Below the pieces are notes generated by a model. That model was not told the origin of the DNA. It ran no database searches and worked only from the letters and a program-made list of their open reading frames with translations. This document shows, piece after piece, positions 35,153 through 45,521 of a stretch of DNA of 64,000 bases. Source of the stretch: Fremontodendron californicum (Eukaryota > Streptophyta > Magnoliopsida > Malvales > Malvaceae); assembly GCA_030761205.1 (NCBI GenBank), contig JAULJL010000015.1, positions 6,329,501 to 6,393,500 on the forward strand, in the 5' to 3' direction. The first letter of the stretch is position 1, and the number at the start of each line of letters is the position of its first letter. The translations under genes were made by a program, and so were the position numbers.

Positions 35153-35718
35153 TGTTTCACAGCTTTCATATAGCCTATCCGGACTCGTAAGCAATAATTA
35201 TGATTTTGTGAAGCTGCTTCTTTTGGCTCAACTATGACTTGATATTGCCTTTTGATAAAATATAAGCAAAGACAAATAGAAAAGTACAAAAAACAATCTT
35301 GGAAACAGGGCTTTTCAGAAAACAAGAGGGGAAGTTCAAGTTTTATGCTGAAAATAATGGGAGAAAAATGGGCTTATAATATTGAATGATAGCAGAAGAG
35401 AAGGGTATTCCTGTGTTCCCTCAGGTAATGAAGAGAAATCAAGTGAGGGAACAAAGGAAGTTCCAGTCTTCTATCAGCATTACTATTTTATTTTTAACAA
35501 GGTGAAACCCAAAAATGTCCAGTAGGGCATTTCCCTTTTTTCTTTGGTCTTTCACTTATAAGTATTTTCTGCTGGAGAAGTCGAAGAGATAACAGAGAGA
35601 AAAAAGAAGGAAAAAGAAAAAAAAAAAATCGAAGGAGAATTGAAACGGAAACGAACGGAGAGGGACAACAACTGAAGAGTGGAAGATTATAAGAGATTCT
35701 GAGGTTAGAACAAGACAA

Positions 35719-36130
35719 CAGGGGCGTAGCCACATTAATTGGAGTGGGGTCAATTGATTGATCCCCGTTAAAATTTAACAAAAACTTTAAATGAAGGGTC
35801 AAATAAGTAAAATTTTAAAGTATTTTTATGATAACAATAAATAGTATATATGTAAAAAGTATTTAAAAATAATTACAATGATATTAATATAAGAGTTATT
35901 TTTATAGATTGTCATATATCTTATTTTTTTAATTAATTTTTTATTATATTTAATAAGTATTGTCAATTTATTAATTTTAGACATTTAAAAATTTTATTGT
36001 CAAATATAATCATACATTAATGAACTTTAAAACGTAATATGTGACATACATTAAAATATAATTCTTTTATATCATTTCAATATATATTTCTATGTTTTAT
36101 AATCATAAAGATTATTTTTTTAAAATTTCT
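35719..36130. mobile_element. probable hAT-family terminal fragment
   Basis: CAGGGGCGTAGCCAC at 35719 matches the end typical of plant hAT elements with a TTF-zinc-finger transposase. About 400 bases of AT-rich non-coding DNA follow. The opposite end and a target duplication were not found, so the right border is a guess. Confidence 0.4.
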
Positions 36131-37859
36131 ACCCCAAAAGTGTCGAATTTGAAGAGAATAAAGTGCAAGAGAGCTTAGGTTTCTTCTCTCCCTCTGTTCT
36201 ATTCAATGGAGCCTTTTTTACCCCCCCCCCCCCCCAAAATCCAAGGCCTACCCAAAACAAAGGCAAAGCAAGGGCAAATAGGCAAATGGAGATATCAGCC
36301 AGCCAGCCACCCACATCCAACCCTGCCTGGATCTCTTAATTTTATTTTTATCAATTCATCTTAACGATTTGTACTAGTATTTGTTTAGTCTCTCTTTCTC
36401 TCCTTGGCCCTTGCTGTTTGCCTCTGCCCAAGTTCAGCAAAGTTAGGCTTGATCTTAATTCTAATACCCCCCAAAGCTGTAACCATTCCTCCATTTGGTC
36501 TCCCCCTAAGGGCAAAAAAAGAGCTTAAAGAAGCAATAAAAAAGATAAACACAGTGCATTATCTAAGCATGGGGACCTTGCTTCCCTATCTGACTTCTCC
36601 TATTTAAAATAATCTTAGAACTGATACTACAAAGAAAGAAAAAAAAGATATCTTAAGTTTGTTTAACTTTGCAATTGCATTTCCAAGTCCTATAATCAAA
36701 TTTATTTCATTACTTAATCAAAATATACTAATTTGACCAGAGTATTACTCCACATTTAAGTCAATTTGAGTTATTAATAGACTAATAGCTATTTGGTTTC
36801 TTAGGAAATATGAGGCATATGGGAAGTTTTAAGGGGACTTTTAGTGAGGATGAAGACTGTTGCTGAAGCGTGGGTTTTTGGGCTTTCAGACATCTATCTA
36901 TTCATCTATTATAGAGGTGTAGAGTATAGGGGTTTTGATAGAGGGAATTTTTGTGCCAAGGAAATATGTGCAAGTTGTTCGGGTGTTTTAAACTTTTGAA
37001 GCATTTATCGAGTCTCCTAAAAACCTTCATCTTTGTTGCTTTTTAGTAGTCAATTTGTTAAGCCTGCTACCCAATTTGGAATGATCTTTTGACTCAATCT
37101 AGATTGTGTCCATGAGAAACAAAGCAGTTTAAATTTGTTGCTAATTTATTTGCTACTTTGTAATTTTGATGTGCCATAAAAGCATAAACTCATGTTTCAA
37201 GGCTCAAGCATAGATGAATGCGAATTTTTGGTGCTTGTAAAGCTCCCTCTTCCGAAAATATATAACTTTGTTCACTTGTAAATATATAGGATCTTGTTAG
37301 GCCATTAAGGGGTCCCTAAAACCTAATTCAATTTGCTCGATGATTGATGACCCACGCGATCTCCTGGGTTTTTGTGTACTAGTTACTAGTAATAATAAAG
37401 CTTAAACAAAAGTAAATTCTTGGTTTAAGCTTAACCGTGCATGATTTCTTTAATTGACTAATCTTAAAAACACATGCTGTAGGTGGGAGAATGTGTCTGG
37501 TTCCTTAAGTAAAGCACTCCATTTTCCATTTTCAAGGCTCTTAACAAACACTTAGCGTGCTACTTTATGTGGGTTTTTTTTTTTTTTTTAATTAAGACTA
37601 AACAAATGAAGTTGACGGCAAAACACTCCAAAGGAACCCTTGCTTTGTTCTCCCAAAATGGGGAATCCCCTAACGAACACCATACAAAATCCACTAGTCT
37701 CTAAGCTATAGTGAAGGTTCCACCATGCCAACAACATTGTTGTAGCCATTTTTGTCCCAATTATAAGTTGTCAAATTTTTGTCCAAGTCATAGTTGTCGA
37801 GCCTAAAGGCTCTCTCGACGTGGCACCCATTTTAGCAATGCTGGGGTAGAGAGCCAGAA
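36131..37859. other. intergenic DNA upstream of the 5-phosphatase
   Basis: No gene recognised. A run of 17 C lies at about 36221-36237. GGCTCTCTC (37808) and GAGAGCC (37850) are a short inverted pair next to the LINE tail. Confidence 0.4.
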
Positions 37860-38690
37860 TTTTTTTTTGGATAAGCAAAGTTTTTATTTATCCAAAAGCA
37901 GCATACACTGCTACATCAAAACAACCAGCATAGCTGGCAAACAAATGTACTATTTTACAATGTCTTCTTTACATAGCTAAGAACCAATTATGCTATCAGT
38001 GAGCTTTTTAACCCCCATGCTACATGCAAATCTCTATTAACAGTATCATCCTTTATGGTTTTCATCCCCCCTAGTCTATAGCTAACCTCCTCCTTGATTT
38101 TCTCAAGCATTTGCATACATTGCTGAGATTGTTTACCAAACCTGCGGTTATTCCTCTCCCTCCATACATGATATATGAGAGCATTCCAAGCAATTCGAAG
38201 CACTGTAGCAATAAGAGATTTACCTTTTAGCTTCCTCTTTGCCCATTGAAATTCAAAGTCCCAGCTTCTGATGACTCTATGAAGCTTACATAGTTGCAGA
38301 ATCTCCCTCCATACTGCCTTAGAATACTCACACTCAAAGAATAAATGGTCTCGAGTCTCCATTTGATGACTGCACATATCACAAGTTCCATTAAGTTCCA
38401 TTCCCCATTCCATCAATCGATCTTTAGTAGGGAGCTTGTTCTGAATTGCCATCCATGATATTTGGGAATGCCTTGGAATATGGTAGGCATACCATACCAA
38501 TCTATCCCAATCCACCTTTGGCTGTCTTGGCCTGATTTGCTGCCACACTTTAGTCACTGAAAACCTGTCCCCAGGAAATTTCCAAGCTAATCTTCCATTA
38601 TTCTGATAGGTAAATTGAGCTGCTAATGGTCTCAATTGTAGGATTTTCCTCCAAATCCAACTACTTCCCTGGGTGATTGGGTTAATTTAG
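37860..38690 (-). mobile_element. 5'-truncated LINE, copy 3
   Basis: This is the last 830 bases of an L1-type LINE, reversed. A T tract (37860-37868) is the tail, preceded in LINE sense by the GGATAA/TTATCC hairpin. The frame from about 38689 to 37988 encodes the end of ORF2 with the zf-RVT region (CDMC, DHLFFEC) and VWRERNNRRF. It ends with a stop after about 233 codons. It belongs to a different subfamily from copies 1 and 2 and is nearly identical to copy 4. Faint LINE-like remains may extend to about 38820. Confidence 0.85.
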
Positions 38691-39736
38691 CTCTTTCATT
38701 TTGTTCATGATTGTCATCTAATCAAGCAGAGACTACCATCCACTTTTGTCCTTTCTTTTGAAGATCTCTTAGGAAACTAACTGCCATGTTTCGGAAACAA
38801 TAATGTTAAACCAGACATAAAAATAGTTCATGAAAAGCTATTGGAGTTCCGGACTTGGCCGGTCCAATGAGATTTTATTCAACTTTAAGAAAGAAAAAAA
38901 AACAAAGAAATATACATACAATACAAGTTTATCCCTACAAAAAAATAAAATAGTATAAATTTTCATTCAAACCAAAGTGACAAACGATGTCTAGATTTTG
39001 GGTTTTTTTATAAAAAAGTTTATATGATTTTGGGTTAATAATTAATTTTAAGGAGGAAAACAGTGAAGGACAATACTTGGGTAATAATTGTTTAAAGTGC
39101 CCACAAAGAGAGGGAAAAAAAAGAAAAAGAGACATATCTGGTGACTGACTGAGTGGTGAGTGTAAAAACATAAAATCATAAATATTGACAGGTGCAACTG
39201 TGGAAGCTCTCTCCATCTCCATGGCAGATATCCCCCACAATAATACAGTTGATGTAACAAAGAAAGAGGTGTATCGAAAATTAAAGAGCAATGAGCAATG
39301 GGCCCTATTGGTAAATGCCCCATCCAAAATTCTAAAGGGTAAGAGATGGATTTTCCTATTTTTAAGTTGTTTCATTTTTTTTGGTATTACTACTATTAGT
39401 GTTTTAATGATTGTTTTTACTGTTAGGTAATATAGTAACTATTTATAATAATGATATTGTATTAAATATAGTAGTTGATAATTTTATTTATTTTTTAATA
39501 TATTAAATAAAAATATTGTTATATATAATAATTTTAAAAAAAACACTTTTAAAACACTTGTTTAACAAAATTCTTAATTTTACTAGTATTTTTGCATTTT
39601 TTTTCTCTAATTGAGTTTTTTTTTTTTTTGAAACTCCCATTTTATGAGTTTCATTTAACAATAGTATAATACTTGGATTAATTATTAATAACAATGTTAT
39701 TATTATCATGTTGAATTTTATGGTTTTTTTCTTGCA
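38691..39736. other. AT-rich spacer upstream of the PMD element
   Basis: Open frames on both strands at 38935-39430 overlap each other and show no domain. A diverged MITE lies at 39420-39573. Confidence 0.4.
39420..39573. mobile_element. diverged MITE, same family as 24483-24667
   Basis: The right end reads CACTTGTTTAACAAAATTCTT, matching the family end. The inner AT-rich sequence matches copy 27103-27271 closely. The left end is degenerate. Confidence 0.5.
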
Positions 39737-39841
39737 TGTCTTTGTAGGGTTTTTTATTATAATATAGCAAAAAATATATATATATATATCAAATTACCGT
39801 TGCTTTTTGATTATTTCCCAAAATACGGATCTTTTTTTTAC

Positions 39842-40080
39842 AGCTGGGAAATCGCCATCCCCCATGGCGATTTCCCAGCGTGTTTTTTTGCAAATTTGTA
39901 AAAAACACCAAGGGAAATCGCCATGGGGGATGGCGATTTCCCTTGGTGTTTTTTGCAAATTTGCAAAAAAATACCAAGGGAAATCGCCACCCCCCATGGC
40001 GATTTCCCTTGGTAATTTTAGCAAAATTTGCTAAAACCATGAAGGGAAATCGCCATGGGGGGTGGCGATTTCCCTTCATG
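39842..40080. repeat. left array of four hairpin modules
   Basis: Four near-perfect inverted repeats follow one another at 39842-39879, 39906-39949, 39973-40013 and 40038-40080. Each has arms sharing AAATCGCCA/TGGCGATTT and a 5-7 base G- or C-only or nearly pure loop. The outer arms differ: CTGGG, CACCAAGG, TACCAAGG and CATGAAGG. CAAATTTGC-type stretches lie between modules and lengthen the second stem further. Confidence 0.9.
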
Positions 40081-40326
40081 TATATATATATTTTTTTAAT
40101 TAATAAACAAAAATTATATTAAAACAAAATTTTATTTTAATTTGATAAATTTATTTTTAAAAATTATAAATTAAATTAAAATATTTTTTTTATAATTTAA
40201 AAAAATTTAAAAATTCGTAAAATATATTTTAGGTTTTTTTATAATTTAATATTTTGATTTTTTTTTTTAAATTTTAAATTTGAAATGAAAAAAAACAAAT
40301 TAGAAAGAAAAAAAAAAAATTTGAAA

Positions 40327-40356
40327 GGGGGCAACGGTCATATGACCGTTGCCCCC
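40327..40356. promoter_or_regulatory. perfect 30-bp palindrome upstream of the PMD gene
   Basis: GGGGGCAACGGTCAT is followed directly by its exact reverse complement. Each arm contains CAACGG, the core of the three-repeat-MYB (MSA-type) site. It sits 52 bases before the TATA box. It could be a paired MYB site or a cruciform. Function is inferred. Confidence 0.55.
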
Positions 40357-40407
40357 ATCCCCCACGTCCCCCCTCCCCCCCACACCCCCCACCCCACTCA
40401 TTTTATC

Positions 40408-40415
40408 TATAAATA
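40408..40415 (+). promoter_or_regulatory. TATA box of the PMD gene
   Basis: TATAAATA lies 129 bases before the start codon, in a C-rich then T-rich leader typical of plant promoters. Confidence 0.6.
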
Positions 40416-40543
40416 CCCCCCTCCTCTCCTTCAAATTTTCATTCCTCTCATTCAAATTTTCATTTTCTTTCAAAAATGTTTCATTTTTCTACCCAAAAAA
40501 ATTTCTTTCTACAAATTTTTTTTTTCTACAACAATATTTTGAA

Positions 40544-43401
40544 ATGGCTTCACTATTGAGGTTACAAGAAAATCACATCTCGGAGTTTATATTTAACGAG
40601 GTAAGTAAATTGTTATATTATTATTGTTTTTAAATAATATAATTATTTTTTATATTATTATTGTTTTTTATATTATTATTATTTTTTATATTATTATTGT
40701 TTTTTATATTATTATTGTTTTGTATATTATTATTGTTTTTTATATTATTATATTATTATTGTTTTTTATATTATTATTATTTTGTATATTATTATTGTGT
40801 TATATTATATTATATTATTATTGTTTATATTATTATTGTTTTTTATATTATTATTGTTTTATATTATTATTGTTTTATATATTATTATTGTTTTATATTA
40901 TATTATATTATTATTGTTTTATATTATATTATTATTGTTTTTTATATTATTATTGTTTTATATTATATTATATTATATTATATTATTATTGTTTTTTATA
41001 TTATTATTGTTTTATATTATATTATATTATTATTGTTTTTTATATTATTATTGTTTTATATTATATTATTATAGTTTTTTATATTATTATTGTTTTATAT
41101 TATATTATATTATTATTCTTTATATTATATTATATTATTATTGTTTTTTTATATTATATTATTATTATTTTTTATACGAAATTATTGTTTTATATTATAT
41201 TATTATTGTTTATATTATATTATATTATATTATTATTGTTTTATATTATATTATATTATTATTGTTTATATTATATTATATTATATTATATTATTATTGT
41301 TTTATATTATATTATATTATTATTGTTTATATTATATTATATTATATTATTTTATATTATTATTTTGTTATTTTATAGTTTTATTTATTACTTTTTAATT
41401 GTTATAGTTTTATAATATATTAATTTTTATTATTATAACAGGAAACTCGTCGCGTATTACGTTCGAGGAAATTTACATTGGAGGACCCGCATCCTTATAT
41501 TATCGACCACTTAAGAAGAGCCGGATTTTATCACGCAAGTCAAATTCGACGACTTGTGATACAACCCGATTTAATCTCTGCGTTGGTCGAACGATGGAGA
41601 CCCGAGATGCACACTTTTCATTTTCCATGTGGTGAATGCACGGTCAGTCTCGAAGATGTTGCGCTGCAACTTGGACTTCCGATCCATGGCGATGCAGTTA
41701 CAGGCGGAAGCCTGCTAGATTGGAATGAACTGTGTCAAGATCTATTGGGTGAGGTACCTCCAGAAGACGTCGTATCTGGCTCAACGGTGAGACTGACTTG
41801 GTTGAAAACGTTTCAAAATCTGCCATTACATGCAACCGAACAACAAATACAATATGCTGCTAGAGCATATATTTTACGTTTGATTGGAGGATTACTGATG
41901 CCTGACAAATCGAGCAGTCGGGTACATTTAATGTATCTTCCATTGCTACGTGATTTAGAGGAAGCAACAAATTATAGTTGGGGTTCTGCGTGTTTGGCAG
42001 TTTTGTATAGAGAACTTTGCCGAGCTACAGTTCCAAAAAACCATGACATAGGTGGATGTCTAGTGCTTCTACAATCATGGGCTTGGTATCGGCTACCATT
42101 TCTTGCTCCGCGCGTGGATATTTCGACTGTATACCCCCTTGCAAGCAGGTAATAATCTTTACTATTTTATTAATTTTGTACGAAATTGTATTTTTATAGG
42201 TCATTAAGATATTATATGCATTTTAATAGGTGGAGTAGGAGTACGGGTAGAGATTTTACAGAGACTCCGAGCGATCTTGCAAGTATAAGACTACGACTAG
42301 ATCGACTAGGATATGATAAGGTAAATATTTCGATTGTTACATTGAAGTTTTTTTTTTTATTTAATCCATATGAAACTAATAATTTGTAATAATTATTCGC
42401 AGTTTCTGTGGATGCCATATTCCTCGAGTGAAATTATGGCATGCCTCCCATCGGATGCCTACAATAATTTCAATATATGGAAAGCAAACACAGCATTGAT
42501 ATGCTTTTCATATGTAGAGTGGCACCAAACTGACCGGGTGTTGCGACAATTTGGGATGCAACAACCAATTCCTGCAGCCCCGATGAACCTTGATAAGCTT
42601 CACAAGGTCGACATGCGTGGTCGTAATGATGAATTCTGGCCTGCGAAGCATGAACATTGGATCCAATGGTGGAACATACGTTTTCAACGAATTCCGACAG
42701 GTTACCCGATTGTTGGTAATAATTTCAACCCATCTGCTGATTACATAAGATGGTATAGAAATGAAGGTCGGCCTTTCGTTTGTCCACCGTCGATGCACGA
42801 GGATGTTAGGAGTATGCTATTTACCGGACAAACTTCAGCTCCAGTCCCTCCTACACAGGATATGGATGCTCCTAGACCTCGCCGACAACGTGGGCGAAGG
42901 CGTCAACCGACCTCATCGGAGTTCACAGCACCGAGGATGTCATTTGATCATCCTGAACCTGAACGGGATCATGGAGTACCATCCAGCCATCGTTATTCCG
43001 TAAGTCACCCCGGATATGACGTTGATGAGTGTTACCGACCATCACCGCCAAGAACGAGGTTAGATGACCAGCTCCCCGTCCTAAGTCCAAGTTCAGCATA
43101 TTTAACATCCATGTATCAGTTTGGAACCCCTTCGTCAGCATTTGATGCTACATCATTTATGGGTGCATCTAGTAGTCAGGTTCCCGTTATGGGTGAACTA
43201 GGTGTTGGCTCATCCAGCAGTGGGTTTCAAATTTTTGATACGGATGAAACGACTGATGACATACAACCGGAACCAGTGGCGGTTATAGCAAGAGGTCGTG
43301 GTGGACCGCGAATACGTGCCACTGACGAGGTTGAACGACGGGTGCAACCACCACGCACTAGAAGAACTCGACACTGTTGCTCTACACCATGCAATAATTA
43401 G
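40544..43401 (+). CDS. plant mobile domain (MAIN/MAIL1-like) protein inside a transposon
   Basis: PMD proteins such as MAIN and MAIL1 are nuclear, act with phosphatase PP7L in transposon silencing and genome stability, and have relatives inside transposons. Four exons are 40544-40600, 41442-42148, 42230-42320 and 42403-43401. They give 617 codons plus TAG with consistent phases and GT-AG introns. The PMD covers about residues 30-430, with LVERWRPEMHTFHFPCGECT, then VSLEDVALQLGLPI, and later FLWMPYSS. The C-terminal 190 residues are low-complexity with basic RPRRQRGRRRQ and RGRGGPRIRA patches. Exon 3 has an in-frame alternative acceptor 30 bases upstream (42200). The first intron is an 840-base AT repeat. 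No disabling mutation was found. Confidence 0.85.
40605..41395. repeat. AT-only minisatellite (TTATTATTGTTTTATA-type) in PMD intron 1
   Basis: Nearly 800 bases consist of variants of TATTATTATTGTTTTATAT with almost no C. Open frames read through it in every + frame because of composition only, giving Ile/Tyr/Leu strings. It fills almost all of the intron. Confidence 0.9.
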
Positions 43402-44174
43402 AATAATTGTAATGTGTTTTAAATTTCTAATATAAATTTATATGTTTTGCATTTCATGTAATTTGTTCGGAAATTAATTGTTATATTTTATTTTAATTTA
43501 TATCTTAATGTTGTTATTTAATTTTAATATAATAATCCAAATTACATGATAAGTTGCTTTTCTTTTTTTCATTTTAATTTAATTTTCTTTTTAAATTTTA
43601 ATAAGAAAAAAAAATTTAATCAGAAATTAAATTAAATTTTTTTTATCAAATATCCAGTTTTAAACTGTAACAATCTATATTATTATTAAAAACAATGATT
43701 AAATTGATGTCACGAGTTAATCGAACACCAACTCAAAAAAACTAATCAAATTAAAAAAATTATTTTACGATACCAACTTAAAAATAACTTCTTTATTTAA
43801 AAAAGTGACTCGATAAATTTCTTTAAAAAAAAATTTATTTACATTTTACATCATTAAATTATTTTTGATATAAATTAAATTTTCTTTTTTATAATATTAC
43901 AAAATAATAAAAAATAAAATTTTTGATATAAAAATTTAATAAAAAATATAATCTTCTTTTTAAATTTTAATAAGAAATATATTTTTATTTTTTATAAAAT
44001 TGTAATAATAAATTAAATTACATTTTTAATATATATTTTAAAAAAATAAATAACCAAACCTATAAAAAAAATATTTTAATTTAATTTATAATTTTTAAAA
44101 ATAAATTTATCAAATTAAAATAAAATTTTGTTTTAATATAATTTTTGTTTATTAATTAAAATATATATATATAC

Positions 44175-44346
44175 ATGAAGGGAAATCGCCACCCCCCATG
44201 GCGATTTCCTTTCATGGTTTTAGCAAATTTTGTTAAAATTACCAAGGGAAATCGCCATGGGGGTGGCGATTTCCCTTGGTATTTTTTTTGCAAATTTGCA
44301 AAAAAACACGCTGGGAAATCGCCATGGGGGATGGCGATTTCCCAGC
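44175..44346. repeat. right array of three hairpin modules
   Basis: Three modules at 44175-44215, 44241-44281 and 44308-44346 mirror the fourth, third and first modules of the left array. The CACCAAGG module has no counterpart here. The spacer joins CAAATTTGCAAAAAA directly to the CTGGG module, as expected after recombination between adjacent modules. Confidence 0.88.
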
Positions 44347-44449
44347 TAGAAAAAAAAAGATCCGTATTTTGGGAAATAATCAAAAAGCAACGGTAATTTA
44401 GTAAATTTTTTTTTTTGGCTATATTGTAATAAAAAAGCCTATCTTTGTA

Positions 44450-45521
44450 CCTTATCCTCTACCGGGTGCCAAGTGGAATTTAGGTGATGTTTTTGTGTCA
44501 GATTATGCGAAAAGTTGTTGGATTTTAAGGAACAGCATTTCTTATTTACTGGTAATTGTTTCACTGTACATTTATTGTATTTAATTATGAAAAATAAGCA
44601 AGAATCTCATCGATTCTTGGTATTGAGTTTGAAAATTTAGATTAAAAAAATAAAATTTTAAATTAAATTAAATTGTATTATAATTATAAGACACTAAATT
44701 AATAATGAATTTAAAATATTTATAGTTATTTAAAAATTTAAAATTCATCTTTTTATATCATTTTAAATGTATAAATTAATTAAATTTTAATTAGTTTGTG
44801 CATAGTGTGCAAGTCATAAAAACTTTTTGTTTAATCACTTAATTAGATCGCTACAAATGGAAATCCTTAGATCTTAATCATGTTTATTATTGAAATATAT
44901 TCCACAATCTTAAAGAAATTGTCCCCAAAAAGTATTTAAAAAAAAAAAAAAAAAAGAAAATAGCCATTGTTGCATAATTAAACTAGTATTTGCCCGAGTA
45001 ATTTTTTTTTTATTTGAAAGTATTATATATTTTTTGTACATCTTAATATATGTTAATGTCATTCTAATTAGATTTTGTTAATAATGATAGTTCTAAAAAT
45101 GAAATAAATTAAACTTAAAAAAAATAAAATATATTAAAAAAATTATTTATAAATTACATAATTTATATAATGAATATACTTGAACAAACTTGCAAGTGTA
45201 ATTGATATTTCTAAAATATTTATATTTTGTTATATAACCTAAGGTATGTAAATATTTCATGATACAAAAATATAATAATATTCATATTACCAAAACATTT
45301 ATTCACAAAATTTGATTCGATTATTAATAATAAAGATCATGATTTCTATCATACCCTACTTAAATTCATTTAAATAATTATACATAAGCATATAATATTT
45401 AAAATATAGCTTGCAACAATATAAGTTTTAAAATTAACCTCACAACATTATTAGTAATTAACATTAATTGAATTTTTTAATTTACATTAATCATATTAAC
45501 TACATGATCATTTTAATTATA
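44450..45521. other. AT-rich intergenic DNA
   Basis: No gene or clear element was recognised. An A tract of about 20 lies near 44938. Confidence 0.5.

Larger units (their letters stand above)
39747..44439 (+). mobile_element. Mutator-like element carrying a complete PMD gene, with hairpin-array inverted repeats
   Basis: The left end GGGTTTTTTATTATAATATA and the reverse complement of the right end, GGCTTTTTTATTACAATATA, match. A 10-bp duplication TGTCTTTGTA/TATCTTTGTA flanks it (39737-39746 and 44440-44449, one mismatch). The inverted repeats are long, about 450 bases at the left (to 40197) and 380 at the right (from 44062). Each holds an array of strong hairpins. The interior contains only the PMD gene and AT-rich DNA, with no transposase. 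The repeat length and the 9-11 bp duplication point to a Mutator-like transposon, non-autonomous unless the PMD protein takes part. Confidence 0.85.

Noticed and set aside
35494..35802. 102-codon minus-strand frame
   Set aside because: Composition is driven by an A-rich tract, and part of it lies in the presumed hAT end.
39807..40080. CRISPR-like array of repeats with spacers
   Set aside because: The repeats are palindromes separated by AT spacers within a transposon's inverted repeats in a plant genome. Unit spacing and context do not fit CRISPR.
39789..40122. Overlapping frames on both strands repeating GNRHGGWRFP-like residues
   Set aside because: They are translations of the hairpin modules in the transposon ends, equal on both strands because of palindromy. 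No protein is implied.
40624..41415. Open frames of 102-263 codons made of Ile, Tyr, Leu and Phe
   Set aside because: They exist in all + frames only because the AT minisatellite lacks stop-forming combinations. They lie inside PMD intron 1.
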